Assembly: GCF_030864005.1 (NCBI RefSeq) | Contig: NZ_CP132976.1 | Span: 4,216,001-4,280,000, forward strand | Length of the DNA: 64,000 nt | Reading direction: 5' to 3' | From: Achromobacter seleniivolatilans | GTDB taxonomy: Bacteria; Pseudomonadota; Gammaproteobacteria; Burkholderiales; Burkholderiaceae_B | In this document: piece by piece, positions 8,109 to 17,047 of the stretch | Numbering within the stretch: the stretch's first letter is position 1 | Layout: each line of letters begins with the position of its first letter | Notes under the pieces: model-generated | Told to the model about the DNA's origin: nothing | Databases searched by the model: none | What the model saw: only the letters and a program-made list of their open reading frames with translations | Translations under genes and position numbers: made by a program

Positions 8109-8918
8109 GTGGCCCCCGTTACTCCCCCTCTCGTTTTGGTCTTCGGCCCGTTCGATCCTTCGGGTTCCGACGGCCTGCCCGCGGACGCCGTTACCTGCGC
8201 CCGCCTGGGCTGTCATGCCTTGTCGGCCGTGACCGCGCTGACCGTGCAGGACACGGCAAGCATCGAAGAAATCCATCCCGTTTCGCCTGACCTGCTGGAC
8301 GATCAGTCCCGCTGCCTGCTCGAAGATATGCCCGTGCAGGCCATCAAGGTGGGCGGACTATACACCGCGGAAACGGCAAGCGTGGCCGCCCAGGTGGCCG
8401 CCGACTACAGCCAGGTGCCGCTTGTGCTGCATCTGGGCCAGCGCGCCCCGCTGCCGGCCGATGCCGCCGACGAGGACGAGGCCGACGACCTGCTCGCCGC
8501 CACGCTGGAACTCGTACTGCCGCAAACGGATTTGCTGGTCATCGAACACCTGCGTCTGGCGCAATGGCACGCCGACGGCGACATTGATATCGGGGACGCA
8601 CCGTCGCCCATGCACGCGCTCGTCGCCGCTGGCGCAGAGTGGGTCCTGGTACTGGGCAGCCCTCAGCGCCCTGGCCACTATGCCAACGTGCTGCTGGGCC
8701 CCAATGGGCAAACGCATACGTGGCCCTGGCAGGCGCCCCCGGATCGCAATGGCGACGCCGGCGGACTGGCGGCGACAGCCATCACTGCCATGCTTGCCCG
8801 TGGGCTGGAAATGCCGGAAGCCGTGCGCCAGGGCTTGGCGCATGCTGAAGCCTCGGTCGCCGCAAGCTTTTTGCCGGGCATGGGCCGGCGTATTCCCAAT
8901 CGGATCCAACCGCAATGA
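8109..8918 (+). CDS. thiD: Hydroxymethylpyrimidine/phosphomethylpyrimidine kinase
   Basis: Ribokinase-fold enzyme that phosphorylates HMP and HMP-P for thiamine synthesis. The N-terminal FGPFDPSGSDGLPADAVTC stretch corresponds to the family's GxDxSGGAGxxAD motif, though its glycines are partly changed. The sequence VTALTVQDT follows, and MPVQAIKVGG lies about 80 residues in. The anion-hole segment near the C-terminus (DRNGDAGGLAATA) is diverged from the usual GTGDxFSA. Start is the GTG at 8109 with no strong Shine-Dalgarno; the nearby ATG at 8074 is out of frame. The stop overlaps the thiE start (ATGA). No TPP riboswitch is visible upstream. A pyridoxal-kinase-like role cannot be excluded. 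Confidence 0.82.
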   Translation: MAPVTPPLVLVFGPFDPSGSDGLPADAVTCARLGCHALSAVTALTVQDTASIEEIHPVSPDLLDDQSRCLLEDMPVQAIKVGGLYTAETASVAAQVAADYSQVPLVLHLGQRAPLPADAADEDEADDLLAATLELVLPQTDLLVIEHLRLAQWHADGDIDIGDAPSPMHALVAAGAEWVLVLGSPQRPGHYANVLLGPNGQTHTWPWQAPPDRNGDAGGLAATAITAMLARGLEMPEAVRQGLAHAEASVAASFLPGMGRRIPNRIQPQ

Positions 8919-9580
8919 AACCGCTGCGCTTTCCCTCTGGCCTGTATGGCGTCACCCCGGAATGGGACGATACCGAGCGCCTGATGCTGGCGGTCCGTCA
9001 TGCTGCCGAGGGCGGCATGCGGTCGCTGCAGTTGCGGCGCAAAAACGTGCCGGATGCCGTGCGCGCCGAACAGGCCCGCGCTCTGGCGCCGCTGTGCCGC
9101 GAACTGGGCGTGGTGTTCCTGATCAATGACGATTGGCGTCTGGCGCTGGAAGTGGGCGCCGATGGCGCGCACGTTGGCCGTGAAGATGAAAGCCTGGCGC
9201 GCATCCGGGCGGAAGCCGGTCCCGACCTGATCCTGGGCGGCTCCAGCTACGACGACCTGACCCGCGCCCGCGAATTGCTGGACGCAGGCGCCGATTACAT
9301 TGCTTTCGGCGCCATGTTCGCGTCCACCGTCAAACCGGATACCGTCCGCGCCCCGCTGTCGGTGCTGACCGAAGCCCGCCGTCTGGTCGAAGAGCGCGAT
9401 GCGCCCCGGCCAGCGGTCGTCGCCATCGGCGGCATTACGCCCGCCAACGCCCCCCTGGTGGCCCAGGCCGGCGCCGACTCCATCGCCGTTATTACTGCAC
9501 TTTTCGAAGCGCCCAGCATCCGAGCCGCCGCGGTGGCCTGCTCTGCGCCCTATTCCGCCAACCCTAACCGCAAGCCTTGA
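8915..9580 (+). CDS. thiE: Thiamine-phosphate synthase
   Basis: TIM-barrel enzyme joining HMP-PP and thiazole phosphate to thiamine monophosphate. 221 residues. Recognisable blocks are [15 protein letters not shown] (substrate-binding Gln and Arg), [41 protein letters not shown] and [12 protein letters not shown]. It is translationally coupled to thiD through an ATGA overlap and lies just ahead of hemL. Confidence 0.93.
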   Translation: MKPLRFPSGLYGVTPEWDDTERLMLAVRHAAEGGMRSLQLRRKNVPDAVRAEQARALAPLCRELGVVFLINDDWRLALEVGADGAHVGREDESLARIRAEAGPDLILGGSSYDDLTRARELLDAGADYIAFGAMFASTVKPDTVRAPLSVLTEARRLVEERDAPRPAVVAIGGITPANAPLVAQAGADSIAVITALFEAPSIRAAAVACSAPYSANPNRKP

Positions 9581-9585
9581 ACGCC

Positions 9586-10863
9586 ATGTCTCGTAACGAA
9601 CAGCTTTTCGAACGCGCCTGCCGCAGCATCCCCGGCGGCGTCAACTCGCCCGTGCGCGCCTTCCGCTCCGTCGGCGGCACGCCGCGCTTCATCAAGCGCG
9701 CGCAAGGCCCATACGTGTGGGATGCGGACGACAAGCAGTACATCGATTACGTGGGTTCCTGGGGCCCGGCGATCCTGGGCCATTCGCACCCTGAAGTGGT
9801 GCGCGCAGTGCAAGATGCGGCCGTGAACGGCCTGTCGTTCGGCGCCCCCACCGAAGCCGAAATTGAACTGGCTGAAGTGCTGATTTCGCGACTGCCTTCG
9901 CTGGAACAAGTGCGTCTGGTCAGCTCCGGCACGGAAGCCACCATGACGGCCATCCGTCTGGCGCGCGGCGCCACGGGCCGCGCCAAGATCGTCAAGTTCG
10001 AAGGCTGCTACCACGGCCACTCGGACAGCCTGCTGGTCAAGGCGGGCTCCGGCCTGATGACATTCGGCAATCCGAGTTCGGCAGGCGTGCCGCCCGAATT
10101 CGTGTCGCACACGCTCACCCTGGAATACAACAACCTGGACGCCGTGCGCGAGGCCTTCGCCAAGCACGGCGCCGACATCGCCTGCATCATCGTGGAGCCG
10201 GTCGCCGGCAACATGAATCTGATCAAACCGGCGCCAGGCTTTCTGGAAGGCCTGCGCGAAGTCTGCACACAGCACGGCGCGCTGCTGATTTTTGATGAAG
10301 TCATGACGGGTTTCCGCGTGGGTCCGCAAGGCGTGCAAGGACTGACCGGCGTCAAGCCGGACATCACCACGCTGGCCAAGGTGATCGGCGGCGGCATGCC
10401 GGTGGGCGCCTTTGGCGGCAGCGCTGAAATCATGAAGCACATCGCCCCGTTGGGCGGCGTCTACCAAGCGGGCACGCTGTCCGGCAACCCGGTAGCCGTG
10501 GCTGCTGGTCTGGCCACGCTGCGCCTGATCGCCGCGCCCGGTTTCTACGACAAGCTGTCCGCCCAAACCGCCAAACTGGCCCAGGGCCTGCAAGAGCGCG
10601 CGCGCGCTGCTGGCCTGGCCTTCTCGGCTGATTCGGTGGGCGGCATGTTCGGCATCTACTTCAGCGACAAGGTCCCGGCCTCGTTCGCCGAAGTCTCGGC
10701 CTGCGACACCAAGGCGTTCAACCGCTTCTTCCATGCCATGCTGGACCACGGCGTGCACTTTGCGCCGTCCGCGTTTGAAGCGGGTTTTGTGTCGGCCACG
10801 CATGACGACGCCGTCATCAAGTCCACGCTGGATATCGCCGAGAAGGTCTTCGCGGCGATCTAA
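9586..10863 (+). CDS. hemL: Glutamate-1-semialdehyde 2,1-aminomutase
   Basis: PLP enzyme converting glutamate-1-semialdehyde to 5-aminolevulinate, the C5-route entry to heme. 425 residues. Motifs in order: [48 protein letters not shown] (PLP aspartate), [18 protein letters not shown] (Schiff-base lysine) and [11 protein letters not shown] chose ATG 9586 rather than an in-frame TTG at 9577 that would overlap the thiE stop. A strong hairpin follows the stop. Confidence 0.96.
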   Translation: MSRNEQLFERACRSIPGGVNSPVRAFRSVGGTPRFIKRAQGPYVWDADDKQYIDYVGSWGPAILGHSHPEVVRAVQDAAVNGLSFGAPTEAEIELAEVLISRLPSLEQVRLVSSGTEATMTAIRLARGATGRAKIVKFEGCYHGHSDSLLVKAGSGLMTFGNPSSAGVPPEFVSHTLTLEYNNLDAVREAFAKHGADIACIIVEPVAGNMNLIKPAPGFLEGLREVCTQHGALLIFDEVMTGFRVGPQGVQGLTGVKPDITTLAKVIGGGMPVGAFGGSAEIMKHIAPLGGVYQAGTLSGNPVAVAAGLATLRLIAAPGFYDKLSAQTAKLAQGLQERARAAGLAFSADSVGGMFGIYFSDKVPASFAEVSACDTKAFNRFFHAMLDHGVHFAPSAFEAGFVSATHDDAVIKSTLDIAEKVFAAI

Positions 10864-10871
10864 ATCGTGAC

Positions 10872-10901
10872 CGGGAGCTGGCCTGCGGCCGCTCCCGCTT
10901 T
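10872..10901 (+). terminator. Bidirectional terminator between hemL and the transglycosylase gene
   Basis: CGGGAGC and GCTCCCG arms enclose a second GGCC/GGCC stem with a TGC loop, followed by CTTTC. It lies between convergent genes. Confidence 0.75.
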
Positions 10902-10918
10902 CAGTCAAAGCGCCTGAA

Positions 10919-11671
10919 TCAAGGCGTTTTGTAGCGCTGATAGAGCGCTGTCACATCCCGAACGTAGGCCTGAGTCTCGGCATAGGGCGGCACCGCATCG
11001 TATTTGCGTACGGCGCCCTCACCCGCGTTGTAGGCGGCAAGCGCCAGATCCAGCCGGCCGGGATACTGATCAATCAAGCGGCGTAAATGGCGTGATCCCG
11101 CCCGCACATTCGTTGCCGGGTCCACCAGCGCACGCTCGATATCGTTGACTGACAGGACCGAGGCTGCCGTCGCCGGCATCAGTTGCATCAGCCCCAGCGC
11201 ACCCTTGGGCGAACGCGCATCGCTGCGAAAGCCCGATTCGATCGCAATCACCGCGGTCAGCAACGCCTGATCCACCCCCGAATCCTGCGCGGCCTGGGCG
11301 ATAAGCCCGTCATGCGCGGTGGGCGTTTTCGCGTCTCCCCAGCGCAGTGCGCGCGAGGTGGGTCCAAGCGAGGCCAGCCGCGCCCCGTCGCCAGCCCCCG
11401 GTTCGCAGTCCAGGCAGACCTTGATCCCATTGCCCCGCAACACGGTCCGCACCTGGGCCCGCTTGTAATACTTGGCATACCCCGTGGGCACTTTCATCGC
11501 CCGCCAGACACCGTAAGGATCTTTGTAACGGTAGATCTCGGCGGCATGAGCACTGCTTACCGGCGCCAGCGCCAGAGCGCCTGCCGCAATAGCAGCCAGT
11601 ACCGCCACGCCGCCGGCACGCGCCAGAAGGGCGCGGAAGGCCGTTGGGATGGTTCGGAAATGTCTGTTCAT
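10919..11671 (-). CDS. Periplasmic lytic transglycosylase (SLT domain)
   Basis: Cleaves peptidoglycan glycan strands. 250 residues from ATG 11671, which has GGAG upstream; a signal peptide of about 40 residues ends near SSAHA-AE. A DUF4124-like N-terminal stretch (EIYRYKDPYGVWRAMKVP) precedes the SLT domain. The catalytic glutamate lies in AIESGFRSDARSPKGALGLMQLMP; AYNAGEGAV, the third SLT motif, is present. Convergent with hemL, divergent from the FapA gene. The cargo or partner of this small SLT enzyme is unknown. Confidence 0.9.
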   Translation of the reverse strand: MNRHFRTIPTAFRALLARAGGVAVLAAIAAGALALAPVSSAHAAEIYRYKDPYGVWRAMKVPTGYAKYYKRAQVRTVLRGNGIKVCLDCEPGAGDGARLASLGPTSRALRWGDAKTPTAHDGLIAQAAQDSGVDQALLTAVIAIESGFRSDARSPKGALGLMQLMPATAASVLSVNDIERALVDPATNVRAGSRHLRRLIDQYPGRLDLALAAYNAGEGAVRKYDAVPPYAETQAYVRDVTALYQRYKTP

Positions 11672-11906
11672 GGACAGGGCTCCGGCGGCGTCCAAAGACG
11701 CGTTGGCGAGGTCCTATGCTGCGTCGATCTTTCCGCTTTGTCGCTCGTGCCTTCGTCCTAGTTCTGCGCGGCCGCCCTGCGCACTGGAGAAAATCAGGGG
11801 CTGAACTACGCCATGCGGCGTGCGAGTGCGTTAGAATATGACGCAATATTTCGTTTAATTACTAAATGAATGAACCTGGCCGTCTCGTGCCAGGCAGGAG
11901 GCGTAG

Positions 11907-13724
11907 ATGGGCGCAGAAAACACGCTCCAGCTGGTGCTGGATGCCAATACCAACGTCCTGACGGCCATTTACACGCCGCCTCCACGTCCCGATACCGATG
12001 ATCCGGCACCCGTTGCGGGCACGGCTGACGCGCAAGCGGCCAGCGATGACGCCTCCGCAACCGACGCAGCCGCCCCCTCCCAGAGCGCAGCGCCCGTCAC
12101 CGAACACGACTCCGAGCAAGACGGCGACACCGCCGTCGCTGTGGACAGCGCAGAAGCTGCCGCTGCCGCGCCTTACATCAACCCCGACCTGCCCAGCTGG
12201 GACGCGCTGACCGCTTCCGCCGTGGCGCAGGGTTGGAGCGCCGAGGCTCTGGACAGCCATGCCATCCTGGGCTTTATCGACCGTTGCCGCACGGCTCGCG
12301 AACCTGTGATGGCCGCCGTCGGCCAAGTGGTGGATGGCTCATTCGAGCTGGACCTGGACCCTTCCCGCATGGCCGCGCTGCTGGTCTTGCATCCGCCCAA
12401 AGGCGGCAAGCCAGTCACCCTGGACGAGTTGCGCCAAGCATTGACGGACCGCGGCATCGTGCATGGCGTGCTGGAAAAGGAACTGGCCGATACCGTGGAA
12501 CAGGGCCGCCGCGAAGCCGTGCTGATCGCCCAGGGCACCCCGCCCACGCGCGGCACCCCCACCCGCTTTGAAAGCCTGCTGGACCGGCTCAAGCCCCGCG
12601 CCCAGGAAATCGACGAACTGGCGCAAGTGGACTACCGCGACCTGGGCAGCCTGTTGCTGGTCACGCCCGGCACGCCGCTGATGCGCCGCATTCCGCCGCT
12701 ACCCGGGGTGGACGGCGCCAACGTGCTGGGCGAAGCCATCCTGCCGGACGAGTTGCCGGACGTGCCCTTCGCCATGGATTTGTCGGGGGTGGCGGTAGAC
12801 CCCGAAGATCCATTGCTGCTGCGCGCAGCGATCTCAGGTACGCCCACCCTGATCAACCAGGGAGTGCAGGTCAATCCGGTGGTCGAAGTTGACGCCGTGA
12901 ATCTGTCCACCGGCAACATCACCTTTGAAGGGTCGTTGCAGGTTCGTGGCGACATCGCCGCCACGATGGAAGTCCGCGTGACTGGCGACGTTGTCGTCAA
13001 CGGCACCATCGAAGCCGCGCTGGTGGAAGCCGGCGGCAGTGTGACGGTCAAGGGCGGCATCATCGGCATGGCCGACGCGCTGCAAGACTCCGCCGCTACC
13101 GCGCGCACTGCCCATATCGTCTGTGGCGGCGCGCTGAAAGCCAAGTTCATTGAAAACGCGATCATCAGCGCCGGCCTGGATATTGATGTCGAACGCGAAA
13201 TCCGCCAAAGCAGCATCGCAGCCGGCGGCAGCATCAATGTGGGTCCGCCCAACACCCAGCAAAGCGCCATTACGGGCGGCCAGACGCGCGCCTTGAACGC
13301 CGTGCGCGCGGGCACCATCGGATCGCCGTCGGGCATACCCACGCTGGTCCAGGCTGGCCTGGACCCGCATGCGGACATCAAGCGTTCGGCTCTGACGCGC
13401 AAACGTTTGAAAATGAACGAGGAAAAGTCCAAGCTGGAACAACTGCTGATGTTCCTGCAGGCCAACCCGCAACGGGCGCCTGGCGACGTGGTGGAGCGCG
13501 CCCGCAACACCCACACCAAGCTCGTTGCCGAACTGCTGGCGCTGGAAACAGAAGAAGCCCAGCTGATCCGGGACCTGCAACCCCTGCACACCGCCACCAT
13601 CGCCGCGACTCGGCGCTTTTGCAGCGGCGTGAAGATTCAGCTGGGCAACAAGATGCAGGAATTCCTGGAAGATCAGGTGGGCGGTAAAGCCGGTCTGGAA
13701 GAAGGCGAGATCGTCATCCGCTGA
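11907..13724 (+). CDS. FapA/DUF342 family protein
   Basis: 605 residues with a DUF342 (FapA) core. The first 130 residues carry an Ala/Asp/Pro-rich spacer. A domain with two-strand repeats follows (about 150-250), then the beta-helical DUF342 region (about 260-450, e.g. GDIAATMEVRVTGDVVVNGTIEAALVEAGG), and a C-terminal coiled coil (about 490-570, rich in Lys/Glu/Leu). The start is firm: AGGAGG lies about 6 nt upstream of ATG. In Vibrio FapA relatives are linked to flagellar assembly, but no flagellar genes are nearby, so the role here is unknown. The gene is monocistronic, flanked by a divergent transglycosylase and a terminator. Confidence 0.85.
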   Translation: MGAENTLQLVLDANTNVLTAIYTPPPRPDTDDPAPVAGTADAQAASDDASATDAAAPSQSAAPVTEHDSEQDGDTAVAVDSAEAAAAAPYINPDLPSWDALTASAVAQGWSAEALDSHAILGFIDRCRTAREPVMAAVGQVVDGSFELDLDPSRMAALLVLHPPKGGKPVTLDELRQALTDRGIVHGVLEKELADTVEQGRREAVLIAQGTPPTRGTPTRFESLLDRLKPRAQEIDELAQVDYRDLGSLLLVTPGTPLMRRIPPLPGVDGANVLGEAILPDELPDVPFAMDLSGVAVDPEDPLLLRAAISGTPTLINQGVQVNPVVEVDAVNLSTGNITFEGSLQVRGDIAATMEVRVTGDVVVNGTIEAALVEAGGSVTVKGGIIGMADALQDSAATARTAHIVCGGALKAKFIENAIISAGLDIDVEREIRQSSIAAGGSINVGPPNTQQSAITGGQTRALNAVRAGTIGSPSGIPTLVQAGLDPHADIKRSALTRKRLKMNEEKSKLEQLLMFLQANPQRAPGDVVERARNTHTKLVAELLALETEEAQLIRDLQPLHTATIAATRRFCSGVKIQLGNKMQEFLEDQVGGKAGLEEGEIVIR

Positions 13725-13732
13725 CGCGGGCC

Positions 13733-13760
13733 GCTGGCGCTATCAAGGCGCCAGCTCTTT
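13733..13760 (+). terminator. Bidirectional terminator overlapping the SDR 3' end
   Basis: GCTGGCGC and GCGCCAGC arms with a 7-nt loop, then TCTTT. The hairpin includes the last codons and stop of the convergent SDR gene, so it serves both directions. Confidence 0.8.
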
Positions 13761-14549
13761 AAACCAGACTCGCGGTGAAATCCCGCGGTCTGGCCCCAAG
13801 ATGGAAAATCCGCCGTCCACCGGGATATCCACGCCGGTCATCCACGACGCGGCATCCGAACACGCAAAGCACACGGCAGCAGCGATTTCATCGCCCGACC
13901 CGACCCGGCCCAGCGGGTGGAAGTGCGCGCCCACGGCGTCTGCCGCCTGACGCGATCCGCCTGATAGCTGCTCAACCGACGGCGACCAGGTCCAGGCAGG
14001 CGACACCGCCAATACCCGAACGCCCGCTGGCGCCAACTCCACCGCGAAATTCTTGGTGATCTGCAACATCGCCGCTTTGGACGCGGGATACAGCGCCCGC
14101 CCGGCCGCGCCGAACTTGCCGCCCGTGCTGCCCATGTTCACGACTACCCCGCCCCGCTGCAAATGCCCCGCCGCCAGCTGCGTGAAAATGGCGGCCGACA
14201 CCAGATTGGTGTCCAGGGTGCTGTGCCACTCCTCACGTGAAGACGCCAGCCCGCGATCGGTGTACTGGCAGGCGTTATTAACCAGGATGTCCAGGCGGCC
14301 AAACCGCGCCAGAGCAGCGTCGATGCAGCGCTGTATCTGGCTGTCCTGGCCGATGTCGGTTTCGCAATACAGCGCGTTGCCACCCAGTTCCTGCTCCAAC
14401 GACTGACCCGCCTGCGCGTTGCGGCCCACCAGCACCACATTGGCGCCGGCCGCAGCCAAACCGCGCGCAATGTCCGCGCCCAATCCCTGCGTACTGCCCG
14501 TGACGATGGCGGTCTTGCCGGCCAAGCCGGGAAAGCCTGAAAAATCCAT
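13743..14549 (-). CDS. Short-chain dehydrogenase/reductase (Rieske operon)
   Basis: 268-residue NAD(P)-dependent oxidoreductase with TGSTQGLGADIARGLA (cofactor glycines), LDILVNNA, a serine-containing NMGST block and the YPASKAA catalytic Tyr-x3-Lys. The start at 14549 is preceded by AAGGAT. Last gene of the operon that begins with the binding protein at 19517. In Rieske dioxygenase pathways an SDR often oxidises the cis-dihydrodiol, which is the simplest reading here, but the substrate is unknown. Confidence 0.88.
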   Translation of the reverse strand: MDFSGFPGLAGKTAIVTGSTQGLGADIARGLAAAGANVVLVGRNAQAGQSLEQELGGNALYCETDIGQDSQIQRCIDAALARFGRLDILVNNACQYTDRGLASSREEWHSTLDTNLVSAAIFTQLAAGHLQRGGVVVNMGSTGGKFGAAGRALYPASKAAMLQITKNFAVELAPAGVRVLAVSPAWTWSPSVEQLSGGSRQAADAVGAHFHPLGRVGSGDEIAAAVCFACSDAASWMTGVDIPVDGGFSILGPDRGISPRVWFKELAP

Positions 14550-14562
14550 GGAACATCCTTGA

Positions 14563-15168
14563 TCAATGCGGCGCGGCGGCCCAGCGCACAGCTTCCGCCA
14601 CCGTGCCGGTTTGTGCAATCAATCGCATGCTGGCCAAGGACGCCTCGTGCACCGCCAAATCGGCGGAAGCACAGGCGTCGGCAGCCACCATGACATCAAA
14701 ACCAATATCGGCGGCGTGACGCACCGTTCCCTCAACGACGGAATGCGTCGCCACCCCCGCGACGATCAGCCGGCGGGCGCCGATAACCCGCAGCGTCTCT
14801 TCCAGCGGCGTGCCGTAAAAGGCGCTGATGCGGGTGTGCTTGACCACGAACTCCCGCGAACTGCCGGCCAGCGGTTGCAGGCCTTCGTAGAAGGCGCTGC
14901 CCCACTGTCCTTCGGGTACCGCGCCTATCGTGGCCACATTGCGAAAAATCGCGCAGTTGGCCAGAAGATCCGCGTAGTCCGGGCGGAAAGCGATGCGCAC
15001 ATGCACGATGGGCAACGCCTGCGCCCGCGCGCCGTCCAACAGCGCCGCGGCATTGTCCAGCAACCGTTGGCGCGCCCCGCTGTCGGCGTCCAGCCCGACA
15101 CGGATCTTGCCATCTGGATGCAGCACATCATTTTGATAGTGCAGCGCCAGCACCGCGACGTCCGGCAT
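14563..15168 (-). CDS. Isochorismatase-family hydrolase lacking the usual cysteine
   Basis: About 200 residues with the isochorismatase-like fold. The catalytic aspartate (ALHYQNDV, residue 14) and lysine (VVKHTRISAFYGTPL) are present. The cysteine expected in the G-x-x-T-x-x-C-V motif is not: the sequence reads GVATHSVVEGT. Amidase-type members need that cysteine; true isochorismatases such as PhzD lack it, so this enzyme may act on an enol ether or another bond. ATG 15168 is used; a TTG at 15174 with better GAGG spacing overlaps the upstream stop and is an alternative. It sits between the dioxygenase beta subunit and the SDR. Confidence 0.82.
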   Translation of the reverse strand: MPDVAVLALHYQNDVLHPDGKIRVGLDADSGARQRLLDNAAALLDGARAQALPIVHVRIAFRPDYADLLANCAIFRNVATIGAVPEGQWGSAFYEGLQPLAGSSREFVVKHTRISAFYGTPLEETLRVIGARRLIVAGVATHSVVEGTVRHAADIGFDVMVAADACASADLAVHEASLASMRLIAQTGTVAEAVRWAAAPH

Positions 15169-15170
15169 GA

Positions 15171-15704
15171 TCAAACGAACACCTCGAACACGTCATGCGC
15201 ATCGTCGCAATTCACGAGGTCTACGCGTTTCATACGGATGCGCCAGCTGTCACCCTCAGCGGCCAGTTTATGTGTGTAGCGGCCAGCCAGCTGACGCGGC
15301 TGACGCTTGCGCCACTCCGTCATCTGAAACACGGAATGCACCACCAGGTTGCCGCCCGCGTCCACGCCTTCGACCTGGACGCCCCCCACCAGACGCACGC
15401 TGCGCGTCGGCGGCTGCTGCGACCAGTTGCGGGGATGCTCCAGACGCCGGATGCGTACGTCGCGCAACATCCGGTCTTCCCAGAACAGAGAGATATGATC
15501 GAAAGGGCTCTGCTGCCCCACGACCCTCGGCATCCAATACATACCGTCAGAGGTCCACAACGACTGCCAATCATCGTAGCGGCGCTCGTCCAGCAGACAC
15601 GCCTCGCGGTACAGAAACTGGGCGATGCGGTGGTAGGTATCGGCCGGCACATCTGCCGGAGACAGGCCAGTCGTGCTTACGTCAAAATCCAGGTCTAGCA
15701 ACAT
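15171..15704 (-). CDS. Ring-hydroxylating dioxygenase, beta subunit
   Basis: 177-residue small subunit of a Rieske non-heme iron oxygenase (NTF2-like fold). Typical features are YREACLLDERRYDDWQSLW near the N-terminus, followed by MYWMPR and a basic strand (RIRRLEHPRNWSQQPPTRSVR), and a C-terminal WRIRMKRVDLVNCDD. It overlaps the alpha subunit gene by 10 bp, as expected for subunits made in equal amounts. Confidence 0.92.
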   Translation of the reverse strand: MLLDLDFDVSTTGLSPADVPADTYHRIAQFLYREACLLDERRYDDWQSLWTSDGMYWMPRVVGQQSPFDHISLFWEDRMLRDVRIRRLEHPRNWSQQPPTRSVRLVGGVQVEGVDAGGNLVVHSVFQMTEWRKRQPRQLAGRYTHKLAAEGDSWRIRMKRVDLVNCDDAHDVFEVFV

Positions 15705-17038
15705 GTGCTGTCTCCCGTTGCGGCTCCGGCGGCAGTCGCGCCAGCTTCCATATAGGTTTTCCAGGCGCGGAATTGATTGCGCATGGGAAGTTCACTGGTG
15801 CCGTTGACGGACACCATGCCATCCGCATCACTGCGGTCGCTGCCGTGGTAGCGGTGCATGCTGACCCATTCTCCGCCGCGGGTGGCGTTGCCTTCCTGGC
15901 AGCGGTTATAGAGCTCGATATCGTCCGGCATGACGTTAGACGACGGCGAGTTGATCACGTTGGCATACATCATGGCGCGCTTGAACACGCCATCCGGCGC
16001 GCCCTTGCAGCGGAAGGTCTGAATTTCGATCAGCGTACGGTCCACCGCGATCGGGCGGATCACGCGGAACTGCTGAAACACGGTATGCGGCGACCCGCTG
16101 CCGTAGATGACCGTGTTGTGGCGGTTCATGCCCAGGATTTCGCGGGCACGCTCTTCGCCATAGGCTGTGGTCAGCGTATCGAAATGCGCCCGCGACACCG
16201 GATCGCGCTCGGCAGCGCCTGGGTTGAAGATGCCTTCCATGTAGCCGTGGCCGTTGTCATAGGCGCGCAGTTCCAGCTTTTCCCAGAACTCATAGGGCTC
16301 GCCGTTGCCGTCCATGATGTGCAGCTCCAGCGGCATTTCGCCCATCTCTTTGGCTTCGTCGCGCGCGGCGGCGTAAGAGGACTCGTGCGTGACTCGGGCG
16401 TGCATGGTGTCGTGCAGGTTCTCGTAGAAAACCTTCCAGTTTGACCGCTGCATGACGCGGAAAATGCCGCCGGCGACTTCGACCTCGCCGACTGGCGAGC
16501 GGTCGCACAGATTGTCGATGGACGAGCGCACCCCGCCCAGAAAGTCCACAAGCGCAGGACCCTCCTTGGACTGGCTGGCAAACACAAAGCCGCGATAGGC
16601 ATCCACCCGGGCCAGACGCCGCATTGAAAATGACGGATCAGCGGGATCGTAGGACGTGCCTTCCAAGCCCTGCTTGAGCGGCACGCCAAGATGGCTGCCG
16701 TCCAGCTTGAATGTCCAGGCGTGATACGGGCAACGGAAGAACTTGCCCACACAGCCCTCGCCATCGGCGACCAATTTCGCGCCCTTGTGCGGGCAGCGGT
16801 TGTACAGCACGTGCACGTTGCCATCGGCGGCGCGCACCATCAGCACGTCCTGGTCGCCCACGCGGGTGGTGTGATAGTCGCCTGTCTTGGGCACCTGGCT
16901 TTCATGCCCGACATAGACCCAGGCGCGCCCGTAGATACGCTGCATCTCCAGGTCGAAAATGGCAGGATCGGTGTAGACGCCACGATGCACGCTGTCGCCG
17001 CGCACCATCGCGGCCAGTTGCTCTTCGGTGTACGACAT
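15695..17038 (-). CDS. Ring-hydroxylating dioxygenase, alpha subunit
   Basis: 447-residue catalytic subunit. The Rieske [2Fe-2S] ligands are visible as CPHKG and CPYHAW (about residues 82-107). The mononuclear iron site is ENLHDTMHARVTH (about 205-217; Asp plus the two His four residues apart). The family resembles benzoate/anthranilate/salicylate-type oxygenases, but the substrate cannot be read from sequence alone. No ferredoxin or reductase gene is in this operon or the window, so electrons must come from elsewhere. The C-terminus ends in an unusual Cys-Cys. Confidence 0.92.
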   Translation of the reverse strand: MSYTEEQLAAMVRGDSVHRGVYTDPAIFDLEMQRIYGRAWVYVGHESQVPKTGDYHTTRVGDQDVLMVRAADGNVHVLYNRCPHKGAKLVADGEGCVGKFFRCPYHAWTFKLDGSHLGVPLKQGLEGTSYDPADPSFSMRRLARVDAYRGFVFASQSKEGPALVDFLGGVRSSIDNLCDRSPVGEVEVAGGIFRVMQRSNWKVFYENLHDTMHARVTHESSYAAARDEAKEMGEMPLELHIMDGNGEPYEFWEKLELRAYDNGHGYMEGIFNPGAAERDPVSRAHFDTLTTAYGEERAREILGMNRHNTVIYGSGSPHTVFQQFRVIRPIAVDRTLIEIQTFRCKGAPDGVFKRAMMYANVINSPSSNVMPDDIELYNRCQEGNATRGGEWVSMHRYHGSDRSDADGMVSVNGTSELPMRNQFRAWKTYMEAGATAAGAATGDSTCC

Positions 17039-17047
17039 ATCGGCCTC

